Source: UBA4416 sp964541155
Lineage (GTDB): Bacteria > Bacteroidota > Bacteroidia > B-17B0 > Aurantibacillaceae
Length of the DNA: 64,000 nucleotides
Reading direction: 5' to 3'
Assembly (NCBI GenBank): GCA_964541155.1
Contig: CAZIPC010000002.1
Location: 310,001 to 374,000, forward strand
The position numbers were made by a program, and so were the translations under genes. This document shows, piece after piece, positions 26,675-35,877 of this stretch. The notes beneath the pieces were generated by a model. That model did no database searches. It saw only the letters and a list, made by a program, of their open reading frames with translations, and was not told where the DNA came from. Within the stretch, counting starts at the first letter, position 1. Each line of letters begins with the position of its first letter.

Positions 26675-27531
26675 TATTGATTAGTAGCAGTTGTTTTGTT
26701 GTAAAATGAAATTTCTTTCTTTTTTTTATAAAAATGTAACAATAGTAATCGTTTAACTATTCGTACTATTTGATAAGGTATTCGTATTAATGCAACATAT
26801 TTAAACGGAAGGATTTTAGAGATCATAAGAGTATGGTATGCCATTTCTCGTTCTTGAAGAACTTCTCTCTTAACTAATTCATCCCATTTAGGATTGCTTT
26901 CTGATGCTTTTGTATGAGGCTGTTTTCTGAAATTTGCCAAAGAAAAATTTATTTTTTTAATCTTTATATTTTTACATAATCTAGCGAAGAAATCTCCATC
27001 CATATTACACTTTAAATTTTCATTAAAAAGTCCGCTTTTTTCCATAGTTGTTTTCTTCCAAAACACAGCGTTTGAGCTTAAAATTGTTGTAAAACCTAAT
27101 AAGCAACCAGTTACATAATTAAAATTTAAATGTCTTCTGCGATAAATAAAATGTTCGTTTATATCCATAACATTCATATCTCCAAAAACAACATCAAGGG
27201 TATTGTTTTTGTAAAAGCATTCTACTACTTTGCTAAAAGCTTGCTCGCAAAAAGTATCGTCAGAATTTATCCAGCATACAATATCTCCAGTTATTCGTTT
27301 CATTCCAGTATTAATAGCACTAGTTTGCCCTTTATTTTCTTGTTCTATTAAAAATATATGATTAGGGTATTTACTAGTATATTGTTTAATCACTTGTACT
27401 GAGTTGTCAGTAGAACCATCGTCTACTATAATGTATTCGTAGTTATTGTAATTTTGACGAATTACACTTTCTATAGTTTTTCCTATAAAAGCAGCATAAT
27501 TATAATTTGGAGTAACTATGCTAATTTTCAT
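26674..27531 (-). CDS. GT2 family glycosyltransferase
   Basis: This 285-residue GT-A enzyme has the classical N-terminus MKISIVTPNYNYAAFIGKTI, the nucleotide-binding VDDGSTDNS (residues 37-45) and the metal-binding WINSDDTF near residue 88. The GLFNEN segment lies near residue 167 and marks the acceptor-side region. A basic amphipathic C-terminus (RIVKRLLLLHFYKKKKE) may attach it to the membrane face. It probably adds one sugar to the lipid-linked repeat unit. The substrate cannot be told. Confidence 0.9.
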   Translation of the reverse strand: MKISIVTPNYNYAAFIGKTIESVIRQNYNNYEYIIVDDGSTDNSVQVIKQYTSKYPNHIFLIEQENKGQTSAINTGMKRITGDIVCWINSDDTFCEQAFSKVVECFYKNNTLDVVFGDMNVMDINEHFIYRRRHLNFNYVTGCLLGFTTILSSNAVFWKKTTMEKSGLFNENLKCNMDGDFFARLCKNIKIKKINFSLANFRKQPHTKASESNPKWDELVKREVLQEREMAYHTLMISKILPFKYVALIRIPYQIVRIVKRLLLLHFYKKKKEISFYNKTTATNQ

Positions 27532-28784
27532 TTAATTTTTTTGACTGGTTTAATTTTTGTGAGAGATACTCGTTTTGTAATTAAATCATAGCCGGCATAA
27601 ACCATGCATAAATAAATAACTAAATAAAATGGATTTTGTCCCATTGCAATTGTTAAAATTGAAGATAAAAAGAAAACAAAAAATAATTTATTAGTTTGTT
27701 GTTGTTGCGTGTATAGTTTATTTATTCTAATAATAAAAGTTACTAAAAGATACATATACAATGACCATAACACTAATCCATACCTTGAGGCTAAGCCAAC
27801 TATTCCTAAATAGCTATTGCTATATCCAATTTCTCTTTCTTCATCATTTAAATATCTTACCTCACTATATATTCCTCTTCCTGTAAATGGATATTCTTTT
27901 ATTATATCTAAATCAACTCTAGCACTTAAAAATCTTCCTCTCCTCGCAGGGTTTTTAGTCGAATGATATACATTCATTTCATCGTTAAAAGCTTTGTTTA
28001 CTTTTTCGTACATAAACGGAAGTTCTGTAACAGAGTAATAAATCATAAATGCTACAACTGGCAATAGCAATATGGTTAAGGCAGTATTTCTGATACTTAT
28101 AATTGCAAATAAGAAAAAAATAAGTAGGGCTGAATATCCTGCAGTAGACGCGGTTGTTAAAATAGTGATTATAAAAACCATATTTTCTTTCGAAAAAAAT
28201 TTACCACCAATACTATTAAAGTATAATGCTGGAATGATAAAGGTGCAAAACAATCCACCTTCTGCTGTAAATCCTGAATTTTTAATAAATCCAAAACTAG
28301 ATCTACTTAACTCAATATTATAAATAATTAAACTTTCATTACTTTCTGGATCTAAATGTAGAGTTTTTGATACAGTTTTAAGGTATTCTCCTAGTTCAGG
28401 AATAATATTTATTATAGCCCAAAATACTAATGAAATAATACACAGTGTATAGATTATTTGAACAAAATATTTAAAATATAACAATCCAATAGCTCTGTAT
28501 GCAAAATAAGGAATTAAAAATATCAAAAAAATTCCTCCAAAATTGTAGTAATTAAATGCACCAAAAGCAAATGCTTGACCTAAACCAATCATAAGCATTA
28601 ACAATACAATTACATAAAATAAACCATCAAATCTACCTTTCTGAGCCAAGTAGTAATAAGCAGCCATTACAGCAAAAATAACATTAAAGATACTATAAGT
28701 TGCAAGTGTTACATTACTTAAAAATATTGAGAATATTGCTAGTAAAAATTTTGCGTTATATCTTCCTAAAAATGTAGTAGCCAT
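27528..28784 (-). CDS. wzy: Wzy-like O-antigen/exopolysaccharide polymerase
   Basis: This 418-residue integral membrane protein has about ten to twelve hydrophobic helices. A large loop between about 265 and 315 contains KNPARRGRFLSARVDLDIIKEYPFTGRGIYSEVRYL. The 'YPFTGRGIYS' pattern resembles the Wzy_C/O-antigen ligase motif ('P..G.G...'). Polymerases of this type join repeat units on the outer face of the inner membrane. With the Wzx-like flippase, Wza and Wzc also present, a Wzx/Wzy-dependent route is indicated. As usual for Wzy, sequence conservation is low, so the call depends on topology and context. A WaaL-type ligase role is less likely in this setting. Confidence 0.8.
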   Translation of the reverse strand: MATTFLGRYNAKFLLAIFSIFLSNVTLATYSIFNVIFAVMAAYYYLAQKGRFDGLFYVIVLLMLMIGLGQAFAFGAFNYYNFGGIFLIFLIPYFAYRAIGLLYFKYFVQIIYTLCIISLVFWAIINIIPELGEYLKTVSKTLHLDPESNESLIIYNIELSRSSFGFIKNSGFTAEGGLFCTFIIPALYFNSIGGKFFSKENMVFIITILTTASTAGYSALLIFFLFAIISIRNTALTILLLPVVAFMIYYSVTELPFMYEKVNKAFNDEMNVYHSTKNPARRGRFLSARVDLDIIKEYPFTGRGIYSEVRYLNDEEREIGYSNSYLGIVGLASRYGLVLWSLYMYLLVTFIIRINKLYTQQQQTNKLFFVFFLSSILTIAMGQNPFYLVIYLCMVYAGYDLITKRVSLTKIKPVKKIK

Positions 28785-28785
28785 G

Positions 28786-29952
28786 TTAATTTGCTAATAT
28801 TTTACGATACACGTTTAATATATTATTTGAGTATATATTTATATCGCATTGATTTTTTATTTGATCATAGCCATTTTCACCCATCTGTTTCATTAGTATG
28901 GGGTTATTTATTAATTCAATTATTTTTTCAGATAATTGATTGGCATTTCCAGGTTCTATTAAAAATCCAGTTTTGTTTTCAGTAATAAAAACATTACTAT
29001 TTCCGGTAGCAATTATTGGTAATTTTAACGCCATGGCTTCAATAATATCTCTGCCCCATGGATTTCCTGATAAATCGGGTCTTATGTATATATCAATATT
29101 CAACAGATGCTCAAAAACATTGATATTAAAAGGCACAATTGTTAAGTTTTTTATTTGTAATTGATTTAATTTTTTATGAAAGGTTTTTAAGTAATTATTA
29201 CCTAAAATATAAGTTTTTATAAATTGAACTAGTTTGTTTTTAAATATGGGATAACCAATAATTTTAAATCGAACTGTATGACTCAAATTTTTCTCGTTAA
29301 CTATTTTTATTGCGTCTAAAAAAATTAAGTGTCCTTTTATTGGATTAAAGTTAGAACACATACCGATAGTAATTTCTTTTTTGTCAAGGTTCTTTTTCTT
29401 TAGGTAAGAATCTGTTTCGCTAAAATCATGGGGGTTTGGAATAATAAATGTTTTATTATTAAAGTATGCTACTTCATTAGCTGATATTCCTATAATAGCA
29501 TCGGCATATGTTTCAGCTTGATTAATGATGTATTGGTCAATAAGATGATTGCCTTGGTGCTTAAGAATTTCTCTAAAATGTACTACTATTTTACAATTTG
29601 TTTTTTCTTTTATTTGCTTTAAAATATTACAAAATACACTTGAGTTTATGTGTAAAATATCAATTGTATGTTGGTTGATATAAGTAATAATTTCGTCTAT
29701 GTTGCACCGCTGTGCTTTTATTAAATCTTTATAACTAGAAATTCCTTCAGAATAACTATAAACTCCATCTATATCAACTTCTTTAATGTCTTTAGAATAA
29801 ATAAATTCTTTTTTAAGAAACTTATTCAATCGTTTATTTTTTTTTGTAATGGTATGAATTTCTATTTTATCATGTAAAGATTTTTGCATGACTAGTAAAC
29901 TCTTAGTAGCCCCTCCATAACCTAATCCATGTTGCAAGTATAATACTTTCAT
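28786..29952 (-). CDS. GT4 family glycosyltransferase
   Basis: This 388-residue GT-B enzyme has an N-terminal glycine-rich acceptor loop LQHGLGYGGATKSL (residues 6-19) and a mid-region VVHFREILKHQGNHLIDQYII. The donor half (about 190-388) contains ITIGMCSNFNPIKGHLIFLDAI and RPDLSGNPWGRDIIEAMALKLPIIATGNSNVFI. The segment GNPWGRDIIEAMA takes the place of the EX7E region. Its sugar specificity is unknown. It is separated from the Wzy-like gene by one base and overlaps the WbpG-like gene by four. Confidence 0.88.
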   Translation of the reverse strand: MKVLYLQHGLGYGGATKSLLVMQKSLHDKIEIHTITKKNKRLNKFLKKEFIYSKDIKEVDIDGVYSYSEGISSYKDLIKAQRCNIDEIITYINQHTIDILHINSSVFCNILKQIKEKTNCKIVVHFREILKHQGNHLIDQYIINQAETYADAIIGISANEVAYFNNKTFIIPNPHDFSETDSYLKKKNLDKKEITIGMCSNFNPIKGHLIFLDAIKIVNEKNLSHTVRFKIIGYPIFKNKLVQFIKTYILGNNYLKTFHKKLNQLQIKNLTIVPFNINVFEHLLNIDIYIRPDLSGNPWGRDIIEAMALKLPIIATGNSNVFITENKTGFLIEPGNANQLSEKIIELINNPILMKQMGENGYDQIKNQCDINIYSNNILNVYRKILAN

Positions 29953-31082
29953 TTATTAAAAACAGAACGATATATTTTTCCTATTAAATATTTTGTTTTA
30001 GCAAATGATTTAAAATCCCAATGATTTTTCGGCTCTCTATCCATTATTTGTTTAAACTCTATTTCAGAAAGTTGCAGTTTTTTAAAAAAATAATTTAAGT
30101 TTTTATGATATTCTTCTTCGTTATACAAAGGTTTATTTAATTCAACTAATGCCTCTTCTCTAGTAATTTGATGCGAACATATTAAACTTGATAAATGAGC
30201 TTTTCGTTTATCTATGTTAAATTTTTTAGGGAGAATAACATCTTGATAAAATTTTGTAAATATAGATTCGTCGTGCTTATTCCCATAATTTCTCCATCCC
30301 AACTCTTTTTCTAAAACATGTAATGCTTCTTTTTTATTATAGTTTAAGTAGTTTAAAATTGGGATTAATTGCATAGAATTTTTCCCATAAAATAAGTATT
30401 CAAAAAAATTTATGAAACGAAAACTTTTAATTTTCATTCCATTTCCATGCTTTCTAAAAATATCTTTAATATTTAAACTATCCATTTTATTTGGATATAA
30501 CCATGCGCTTGGCATAATAGACTCTGATTGATAATTATATCCAGATAGAAAATATTTTATTCCATATTTTTTACTTGCTTCATACAAGGAAATGCCAATG
30601 GCATGGTCAGTCAACATTTCTATATCAACTACAGAGGCTTTTAAAAATGCCAGTTGCAGCGCTTTAAATTCTTCCCAATTTAATACATCTGTATGTAAAT
30701 CTATATTTAAAATTTTAACAATATTATTAATGTTTGATACCGCAAGTTCACTATTCCAACCATTATCTAAATGAATTGCTAATGGCCTTAAGCCAAACTG
30801 TTTCACAACAATGTAGGCTAAGTAAGAACTATCTACACCCCCACTTAATCCAATAATACAGTCGTATGGTTTATGTTTACCTTCTAATTTTATTGCATTT
30901 AAAACTTCATTTAACTTTTTAGTTTTTAAATTTTCATCAATAAATATTTCTTTTTCTAGTCTAGTAATTGCATTTGTGCAATGATTACAAATTCCTTCAT
31001 CATTAAATGTAATATCAGGATCACTCGTATCCATAATACATCTATTACAAATTTTATATTCTTTTAAATCATCCGTTGTCAT
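29949..31082 (-). CDS. WbpG/WbuX-like N-acetyl sugar amidotransferase
   Basis: The 377-residue enzyme starts with two cysteine pairs (12/15 in CNRC and 32/35 in CNHC), predicted to bind zinc. A PP-loop SGGVDS (residues 80-85) for ATP follows, with LDNGWNSELAV and the family-typical SGYNYQSES. WbpG-type enzymes adenylate the carbonyl of a 2-acetamido group and replace its oxygen with ammonia, giving an acetamidino sugar. Ammonia comes from the partner proteins HisH and HisF, and matching hisH-like and hisF-like genes are 3-4 kb upstream in the same operon. This protein has no glutaminase of its own, unlike its relative at 17495-19516. Confidence 0.92.
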   Translation of the reverse strand: MTTDDLKEYKICNRCIMDTSDPDITFNDEGICNHCTNAITRLEKEIFIDENLKTKKLNEVLNAIKLEGKHKPYDCIIGLSGGVDSSYLAYIVVKQFGLRPLAIHLDNGWNSELAVSNINNIVKILNIDLHTDVLNWEEFKALQLAFLKASVVDIEMLTDHAIGISLYEASKKYGIKYFLSGYNYQSESIMPSAWLYPNKMDSLNIKDIFRKHGNGMKIKSFRFINFFEYLFYGKNSMQLIPILNYLNYNKKEALHVLEKELGWRNYGNKHDESIFTKFYQDVILPKKFNIDKRKAHLSSLICSHQITREEALVELNKPLYNEEEYHKNLNYFFKKLQLSEIEFKQIMDREPKNHWDFKSFAKTKYLIGKIYRSVFNK

Positions 31083-32305
31083 AGAGCTTGAAGTTGATTC
31101 ATTAGTTCAGGAAATAATTTATCGGCATTACATTTTTCTTCCCAAATTTTTCTCGACGCAATTCGCATGTTATCAACATTAACTGTGTTATTTACAAATG
31201 CATTTAGTGCATTTGTAATTTCTTGTATAGTGGGGTTACTGCTCAATAAAATTCCATTTTTTTTAGTAACAAGTTCAGGTATGCCTCCTACTTTTGTTGC
31301 TATAATAGGTATATGGCAACAAATAGCTTCCGTTATAGAAACTGGACGTCCACCTTCTGAGGCTGATGTAGTAATAAAAACATCAACACTATTTTTTTTA
31401 TAAAAATCTAAAATTTCATAATTAGATACTTGGCCTTTAAAGTCCACAATAATATTTTTAGTTACTATAGTTTTAATTAACTCATATATTTTACTTTTTA
31501 GTTTACCATCTCCAAAATGCGTCCAACTTATTTTTATATTTGGATTACTACTTGAAAATTTTGAAAGAGATTTAATAATAAGATCTAGTCTTTTGTTTTC
31601 ATCAATTGAAGAACAAGATACAATATGAAAACAGCCATGTGTTGATTTTTCATTTTTTATATTAAAGTCAACAATCCCAATAGGAGAAAGTTTTACTTTT
31701 AATTTTGTATTATCATATCTTTCTGTCATGTAGTTCTTGCCATATTCAGAAACTACAAAAATTTGTTCTAAAATATTTATGGAGTATTGTCTAAATGGTA
31801 TATAGTTTTCGTTACGTTCTTCAAATAAATCAATACCGTGTGCTCTTGTAATTACTTTAAATTGATTGTTTTTTTTTGAATATAAGCATGCTGCTGTTGT
31901 AATGGGTGTAAACCAATAAGTATATATTATAACTGATTCATTTTTTTTATTTATAAAATAAGATTCAAAAAATTTTAAGTAATGAATAATTAATAAATAG
32001 TCTCTGATAGCTTTTTTTAAATTTTTAAAAGTAGGGTTGTGTTTTAAAACCCATAATAATTCTTTAATTAAAAATGATGGCTTGTGAAATAAATTAAAAG
32101 TTAATTGTTTTACTTTATAATTTGATAAAGATTCATCTATTGAAATATTTTTTTCAGTTAGCGCTTTATCTCCAAAACAGTTACTAGGCAAAAAGGTAAT
32201 ATTTGAAAATATATGTTTATAGTATGTAATTTCATTACTTAAAAATGTATCTTCTTTACCGATACTATAAGGGTATGAATAAGGTATTAAAATTAAATCT
32301 TTCAA
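31079..32305 (-). CDS. GT4 family glycosyltransferase
   Basis: This 408-residue GT-B enzyme begins MKDLILIPYSYPYSIGKEDTF, close to Bacteroidota GT4 enzymes that open with 'F..E...L'. It carries KVITRAHGIDLFEERN near the hinge. The donor half (about 220-408) has FHIVSCSSIDENKRLDLII and TTSASEGGRPVSITEAICCHIPIIATKVGGIPELV. The serine/glycine-rich loop and the glutamate pair there are the donor-phosphate site of GT4 enzymes. It is the most typical GT4 of the four in this operon. Donor sugar unknown. Confidence 0.9.
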   Translation of the reverse strand: MKDLILIPYSYPYSIGKEDTFLSNEITYYKHIFSNITFLPSNCFGDKALTEKNISIDESLSNYKVKQLTFNLFHKPSFLIKELLWVLKHNPTFKNLKKAIRDYLLIIHYLKFFESYFINKKNESVIIYTYWFTPITTAACLYSKKNNQFKVITRAHGIDLFEERNENYIPFRQYSINILEQIFVVSEYGKNYMTERYDNTKLKVKLSPIGIVDFNIKNEKSTHGCFHIVSCSSIDENKRLDLIIKSLSKFSSSNPNIKISWTHFGDGKLKSKIYELIKTIVTKNIIVDFKGQVSNYEILDFYKKNSVDVFITTSASEGGRPVSITEAICCHIPIIATKVGGIPELVTKKNGILLSSNPTIQEITNALNAFVNNTVNVDNMRIASRKIWEEKCNADKLFPELMNQLQAL

Positions 32306-32964
32306 ACTCTTTTGTATATATAAAAATCTGAAATTGATGAATTGATTTCGTCTCCGTTATATGGATATTTATTAGGAATAAATTGTTCTAAAACGTATGG
32401 TATGTTTTGTTTTTCAATCCAGTCAGTAAATTTTCTTTCTAGTACATGTGGGCATCTTTTTTTTGGATTAATATTTGTATTTGAAGAATAAATAATAACA
32501 TATTTATTATTTATATTGAATAATTTTTTCATATAATCATCAAAAACATCATCTTCTATTAAATGATAAATAACATCAATACTCATTGCTAAATCAAAAC
32601 CTTCAATCGAGTAATCAGTTATTAGTTTAAATTTTTTTGTAAGATCATTTTCGAAAATTTTTTTACAAATATTAATTGACTCTATACTAACATCATATCC
32701 TGTGTATTTATTTAATGCATAGTATTTTAATTGATTTCCATCTCCACAGCCAAATTCAACTACAGTATCTATGTTATTTTGTTTAATAAAATTATTTATA
32801 ACCTCTGCCTTAAATTCTGCTAATAAATTATAAGAACCAGTCCCCGAATTTCCTCCTTTTTTGTATCGATTCTGCCAGTAAATAGCCGAGCTTTTAAATT
32901 TTTCTTTAAAAAATAATTGTTTAATAAGTTTTTTAATTTTTCTTGAAATTATTTGTTTAAACAT
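32302..32964 (-). CDS. Class I SAM-dependent methyltransferase
   Basis: This 220-residue protein has an SAM core at about 65-180: motif I VVEFGCGDGNQLKY (residues 68-81), then YTGYDVSIESINICKKIF and LAMSIDVIYHLIEDDVFDDYMKKLF. The N-terminal 30 residues are basic and the segment AIYWQNRYKKGGNSGTGSYN often precedes methyltransferase domains in capsule clusters. It probably methylates a sugar or an end group. Together with the FkbM-like protein it makes two distinct methyltransferases in the operon. It overlaps the neighbouring genes by 1-4 bases. Confidence 0.85.
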   Translation of the reverse strand: MFKQIISRKIKKLIKQLFFKEKFKSSAIYWQNRYKKGGNSGTGSYNLLAEFKAEVINNFIKQNNIDTVVEFGCGDGNQLKYYALNKYTGYDVSIESINICKKIFENDLTKKFKLITDYSIEGFDLAMSIDVIYHLIEDDVFDDYMKKLFNINNKYVIIYSSNTNINPKKRCPHVLERKFTDWIEKQNIPYVLEQFIPNKYPYNGDEINSSISDFYIYKRV

Positions 32965-34262
32965 TATATGATAATTTTTTGCTTTTGCGTATGTAAAATA
33001 ATTTTCTTAATCCAAAATAAAATCATTGCCATGATTAGTATGTTAGTTATGGAGAAACTGATGATTGAAATTTTTAATTCAACAAATTGTTGCGACATGA
33101 TGTATAAAACAATTAAAGGCATTATATTATAAAATACAGACCATTTAAAAAATGTTTTTTGTTTTTTTAATATTATTGGAATTGATCCAAAAGGCGAGGA
33201 TATAAAACTTACAAATAACCAAAATATAAGAATTTCAGAAAAATATCCTGCAAGCTTCCAATCTTTTCCAAAAACTAATATAAAAACATTTTCTCCAAAC
33301 AAATACATTATTATTGCAAACGGAAGCCCTATAAAAAATAAAGTTAAAAACGTTTTTTTAGAAATAGAAAAAATATCACCCGTATCTAAATATTGTTTAC
33401 TAGCTCTTTGGTAAAAAACTTGACTAACAGCTCCGCTTATAATTTGTAATGGACGCATTAAAATGCTTTTAGCAAAAGAAAACGATCCTAATGCGGTTGT
33501 GCCAAAATAAAAAGAAATAATCCACACTAAACTACTTTCTTTCAAACTATCTAAAAAACCTTGTGGTAAATTATATATTGGAAAATCTTGATGTAATTTA
33601 AAAGAACGTTTTAATCTAACTCTATTAATGTGCGCTACCAGATGTTTGTCTTTATGATATGTTTGAAATAGTAAAATCATAAAACTCATTATCTGACCAA
33701 CTACTAAACTAACTAGTAATCCTTTTTCATGAAAATGGTAGTATCCCAATAAAACTGTGATTAGTGCGGTTATACTTGATGTTATTATTTTATTATTAGC
33801 TAGCTGTTTGTATCTACTTTTTCTATTATTCCAAAAATTTAATGTTTGATATCCTCCTTGAAAAAATACTGTCACAGGAATAATAAACATCCAATTTCCA
33901 ACAGAATTTAAATAAGGCGCATTTAAATATTTTAATATTAATATAATAAGTAAAGTTATGGAACTAATAAAAATGGTTATAATTAATGCTATGCTTGCTG
34001 TATTGATAGCTATTTTATCTTTCTTATCTAACATAAGCGCACTGTCGTACATGCCTGTTGATAATATTGTTATAATAGCAGTTATAGCAGTGTAAGAAGC
34101 AAGTAGAGCATAATCGGTTGGAAAATAAAGCCTTGAAATAATTGGTGCAATAATAAATGGGATAATTTGAGATATAATGGTACCCGAGGCTAGAATACTA
34201 GCCCCTTTTATAAAATCATTTTTAGGAATAGTTTTTATATTATGTTTTATTCTCTTTATCAT
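32964..34262 (-). CDS. wzx: Wzx-like polysaccharide flippase
   Basis: This 432-residue protein of the polysaccharide transporter (PST/MOP) family has about twelve hydrophobic helices. It begins after a short basic N-terminus with GASILASGTIISQIIPFIIAPIISRLYFP, a segment typical of Wzx proteins, and is rich in isoleucine in all helices. Wzx flips the completed undecaprenyl-linked repeat unit to the periplasmic side for polymerisation. The gene lies between the HisF-like gene and a methyltransferase gene and shares one base with the latter. Confidence 0.9.
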   Translation of the reverse strand: MIKRIKHNIKTIPKNDFIKGASILASGTIISQIIPFIIAPIISRLYFPTDYALLASYTAITAIITILSTGMYDSALMLDKKDKIAINTASIALIITIFISSITLLIILILKYLNAPYLNSVGNWMFIIPVTVFFQGGYQTLNFWNNRKSRYKQLANNKIITSSITALITVLLGYYHFHEKGLLVSLVVGQIMSFMILLFQTYHKDKHLVAHINRVRLKRSFKLHQDFPIYNLPQGFLDSLKESSLVWIISFYFGTTALGSFSFAKSILMRPLQIISGAVSQVFYQRASKQYLDTGDIFSISKKTFLTLFFIGLPFAIIMYLFGENVFILVFGKDWKLAGYFSEILIFWLFVSFISSPFGSIPIILKKQKTFFKWSVFYNIMPLIVLYIMSQQFVELKISIISFSITNILIMAMILFWIKKIILHTQKQKIII

Positions 34263-34268
34263 CAGCTA

Positions 34269-35036
34269 CTACTCACTTGCTTCAAAGGTTTTCATTAATT
34301 CTAATTTATCTGGATAATTTATTAATACTCCTTTCATAGCGCCATGGTATACAAATAAACTGCCAGCTGCAACTGCATGAGCCCCATGTTTTATGGCTTG
34401 ATTAAAATCTGTTAATTTTCCTGCACCACCGCATACAACCAAAGGAATAGTAATTGCAGAACTAATTTCTTCAATTAAATTAATTGCATAGCCTTTCATG
34501 TGTCCATCTAAATTTATGCAATTTAAAAACACTTCTCCAGCACCTTTTTCTTCAGCTTGTTTAGCCAGTACTAAAGGATGTTTTCCTGTGTTTTTTGTTC
34601 CAGAGCAAGTATATGCCTGCCATTTTCCTAACCAATTTTTTTTTGCATCAATAGATACAACTACACTTTGATTACCTATTTCTTTTGCTATGTCAGATAC
34701 TAAATCAGGCTGTTCATTAAATGCAGAGTTAATAATTATTTTCTCTGCACCATATTGTATAAGTTTTTTTGCTGTTTCTAAATCCTTAATACCTCCACCA
34801 ACTGCAAATGGCATATAGGCTTCGTCTGCTATTTCTTTTACAGTCTTTAAATCTATACTTCTATTTTCTTTTGTTGCTTGTATATCTAAAAAAATAAGTT
34901 CGTCTGCTTCTTTTTCATTAAAAATTTTAACCGCATTAATAGGGTCTCCAATGTAAGTTGTTGTGTTAAAGCCAATGGTTTTAACCAAACCTTTGTTTTT
35001 TAATAATAGTACAGGAATAACTCGAGGTCTGTACAT
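34269..35036 (-). CDS. hisF: HisF-like subunit for sugar amidation (cyclase residue lost)
   Basis: This 255-residue (beta/alpha)8 barrel is closely related to the imidazole glycerol phosphate synthase cyclase subunit. The catalytic Asp130 is kept (SVVVSIDAKK), but the general acid position Asp11 is leucine (residues 9-12 read VLLL, where true HisF has a CLDV-type sequence). Loss of this aspartate is known for the HisF2/WbpI/WbuZ proteins of polysaccharide loci, which serve as an ammonia conduit for the WbpG-type amidotransferase and not for histidine synthesis. The neighbours hisH and the WbpG-like gene support this. It lies 5 bases downstream of hisH. Confidence 0.88.
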   Translation of the reverse strand: MYRPRVIPVLLLKNKGLVKTIGFNTTTYIGDPINAVKIFNEKEADELIFLDIQATKENRSIDLKTVKEIADEAYMPFAVGGGIKDLETAKKLIQYGAEKIIINSAFNEQPDLVSDIAKEIGNQSVVVSIDAKKNWLGKWQAYTCSGTKNTGKHPLVLAKQAEEKGAGEVFLNCINLDGHMKGYAINLIEEISSAITIPLVVCGGAGKLTDFNQAIKHGAHAVAAGSLFVYHGAMKGVLINYPDKLELMKTFEASE

Positions 35037-35041
35037 CTTAT

Positions 35042-35647
35042 TTACAAGTTTACAAAATTTTGCATGAGCTGTATGCCTGCTTTATGGCTTTTCTCAGGAT
35101 GAAATTGTACGCCGTATATATTATTTTTTTGAAAACCTGAAACAAACGAATTTCCATAATTAGTTTCAAATAAAACATCATTGCTGTTATTACATTCAAC
35201 ATAGTATGAATGAACAAAGTAAAATGAAGAGTCGTGATTTAAATTATAAGAAATGAGATTATCTTTTTTAATGTTAATAGAATTCCATCCCATGTGAGGC
35301 ACTTTTAAGTTTTGGTTACTTTCAAGTCTTTTAGTTCTTGCATCTATCCAGCCTATTCCCAATGAATCACCTTCTTCACTGTGTTTAGTCATCAGCTGCA
35401 TGCCCAAACATATACCTAGTATAGGAATTTGCTCTACAAGTACTTTTTGGTTAAGTGTTTCTAAAAGCCCCGAATTTTTTAAACTACTAATGCCATGCTT
35501 AAAATGACCAACTCCTGGTAGTATTAATTTACTTGCTTTTAAAATTTCATTGGGAGCGGACGTAATTTTTATTTCTTGATTAAGGCGCAGAAAAATTTTT
35601 TCTACCGATCTTAAATTACCTAGTCCGTAATTAATAATTGTAATCAT
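35042..35647 (-). CDS. hisH: HisH-like glutaminase subunit for sugar amidation
   Basis: This 201-residue class I glutamine amidotransferase has the nucleophile Cys80 (GICLGMQ) and the His183/Glu185 pair in QFHPEKSH, completing the triad. The N-terminal NYGLGNL is the HisH family start. It hydrolyses glutamine and feeds ammonia into the HisF-like barrel for the WbpG-like enzyme. Position in a polysaccharide operon, beside a HisF lacking the cyclase aspartate, indicates a sugar-modifying role rather than histidine synthesis. The 230 bases upstream are gene-free and contain a candidate promoter, so this may be the first gene of the main assembly operon. Confidence 0.9.
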   Translation of the reverse strand: MITIINYGLGNLRSVEKIFLRLNQEIKITSAPNEILKASKLILPGVGHFKHGISSLKNSGLLETLNQKVLVEQIPILGICLGMQLMTKHSEEGDSLGIGWIDARTKRLESNQNLKVPHMGWNSINIKKDNLISYNLNHDSSFYFVHSYYVECNNSNDVLFETNYGNSFVSGFQKNNIYGVQFHPEKSHKAGIQLMQNFVNL

Positions 35648-35673
35648 TCAGAGTGATAAGTTAATTTAAAGAT

Positions 35674-35712
35674 ATGTAACACGTTTTCACAGCTTCGCCA
35701 CCTCAGTTACAT
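35674..35712 (-). other. Inverted repeat in the untranslated leader of hisH
   Basis: Two exact 7-base arms (35674-35680 and 35706-35712) flank 25 bases with further possible pairing. The element lies between the candidate promoter and the hisH start, so it would be in the RNA leader. Leader structures are common in long capsule operons controlled by antitermination, but no known element is recognised. Confidence 0.35.
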
Positions 35713-35738
35713 GATTAACTGATTACTTTTTAGAAGTA

Positions 35739-35769
35739 CAAAGTACGTAATTTTTTGCACTATCTTCAA
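35739..35769 (-). promoter_or_regulatory. Candidate promoter of the hisH-led polysaccharide operon
   Basis: On the minus strand, TTG (35767-35769) is followed after 21 bases by TACTTTG (35739-35745), one base short of the TAnnTTTG consensus. Transcription would start near 35732, giving a leader of about 85 bases. Confidence 0.4.
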
Positions 35770-35877
35770 ATAAACACGCACTTAAATCTATCTAAATATG
35801 AACGACTTAGGTAAAGATTTTATTGAGAGATGTAGGGTAGGGGGAATATTTATGATAAAAACTCTTACGATTATTTT

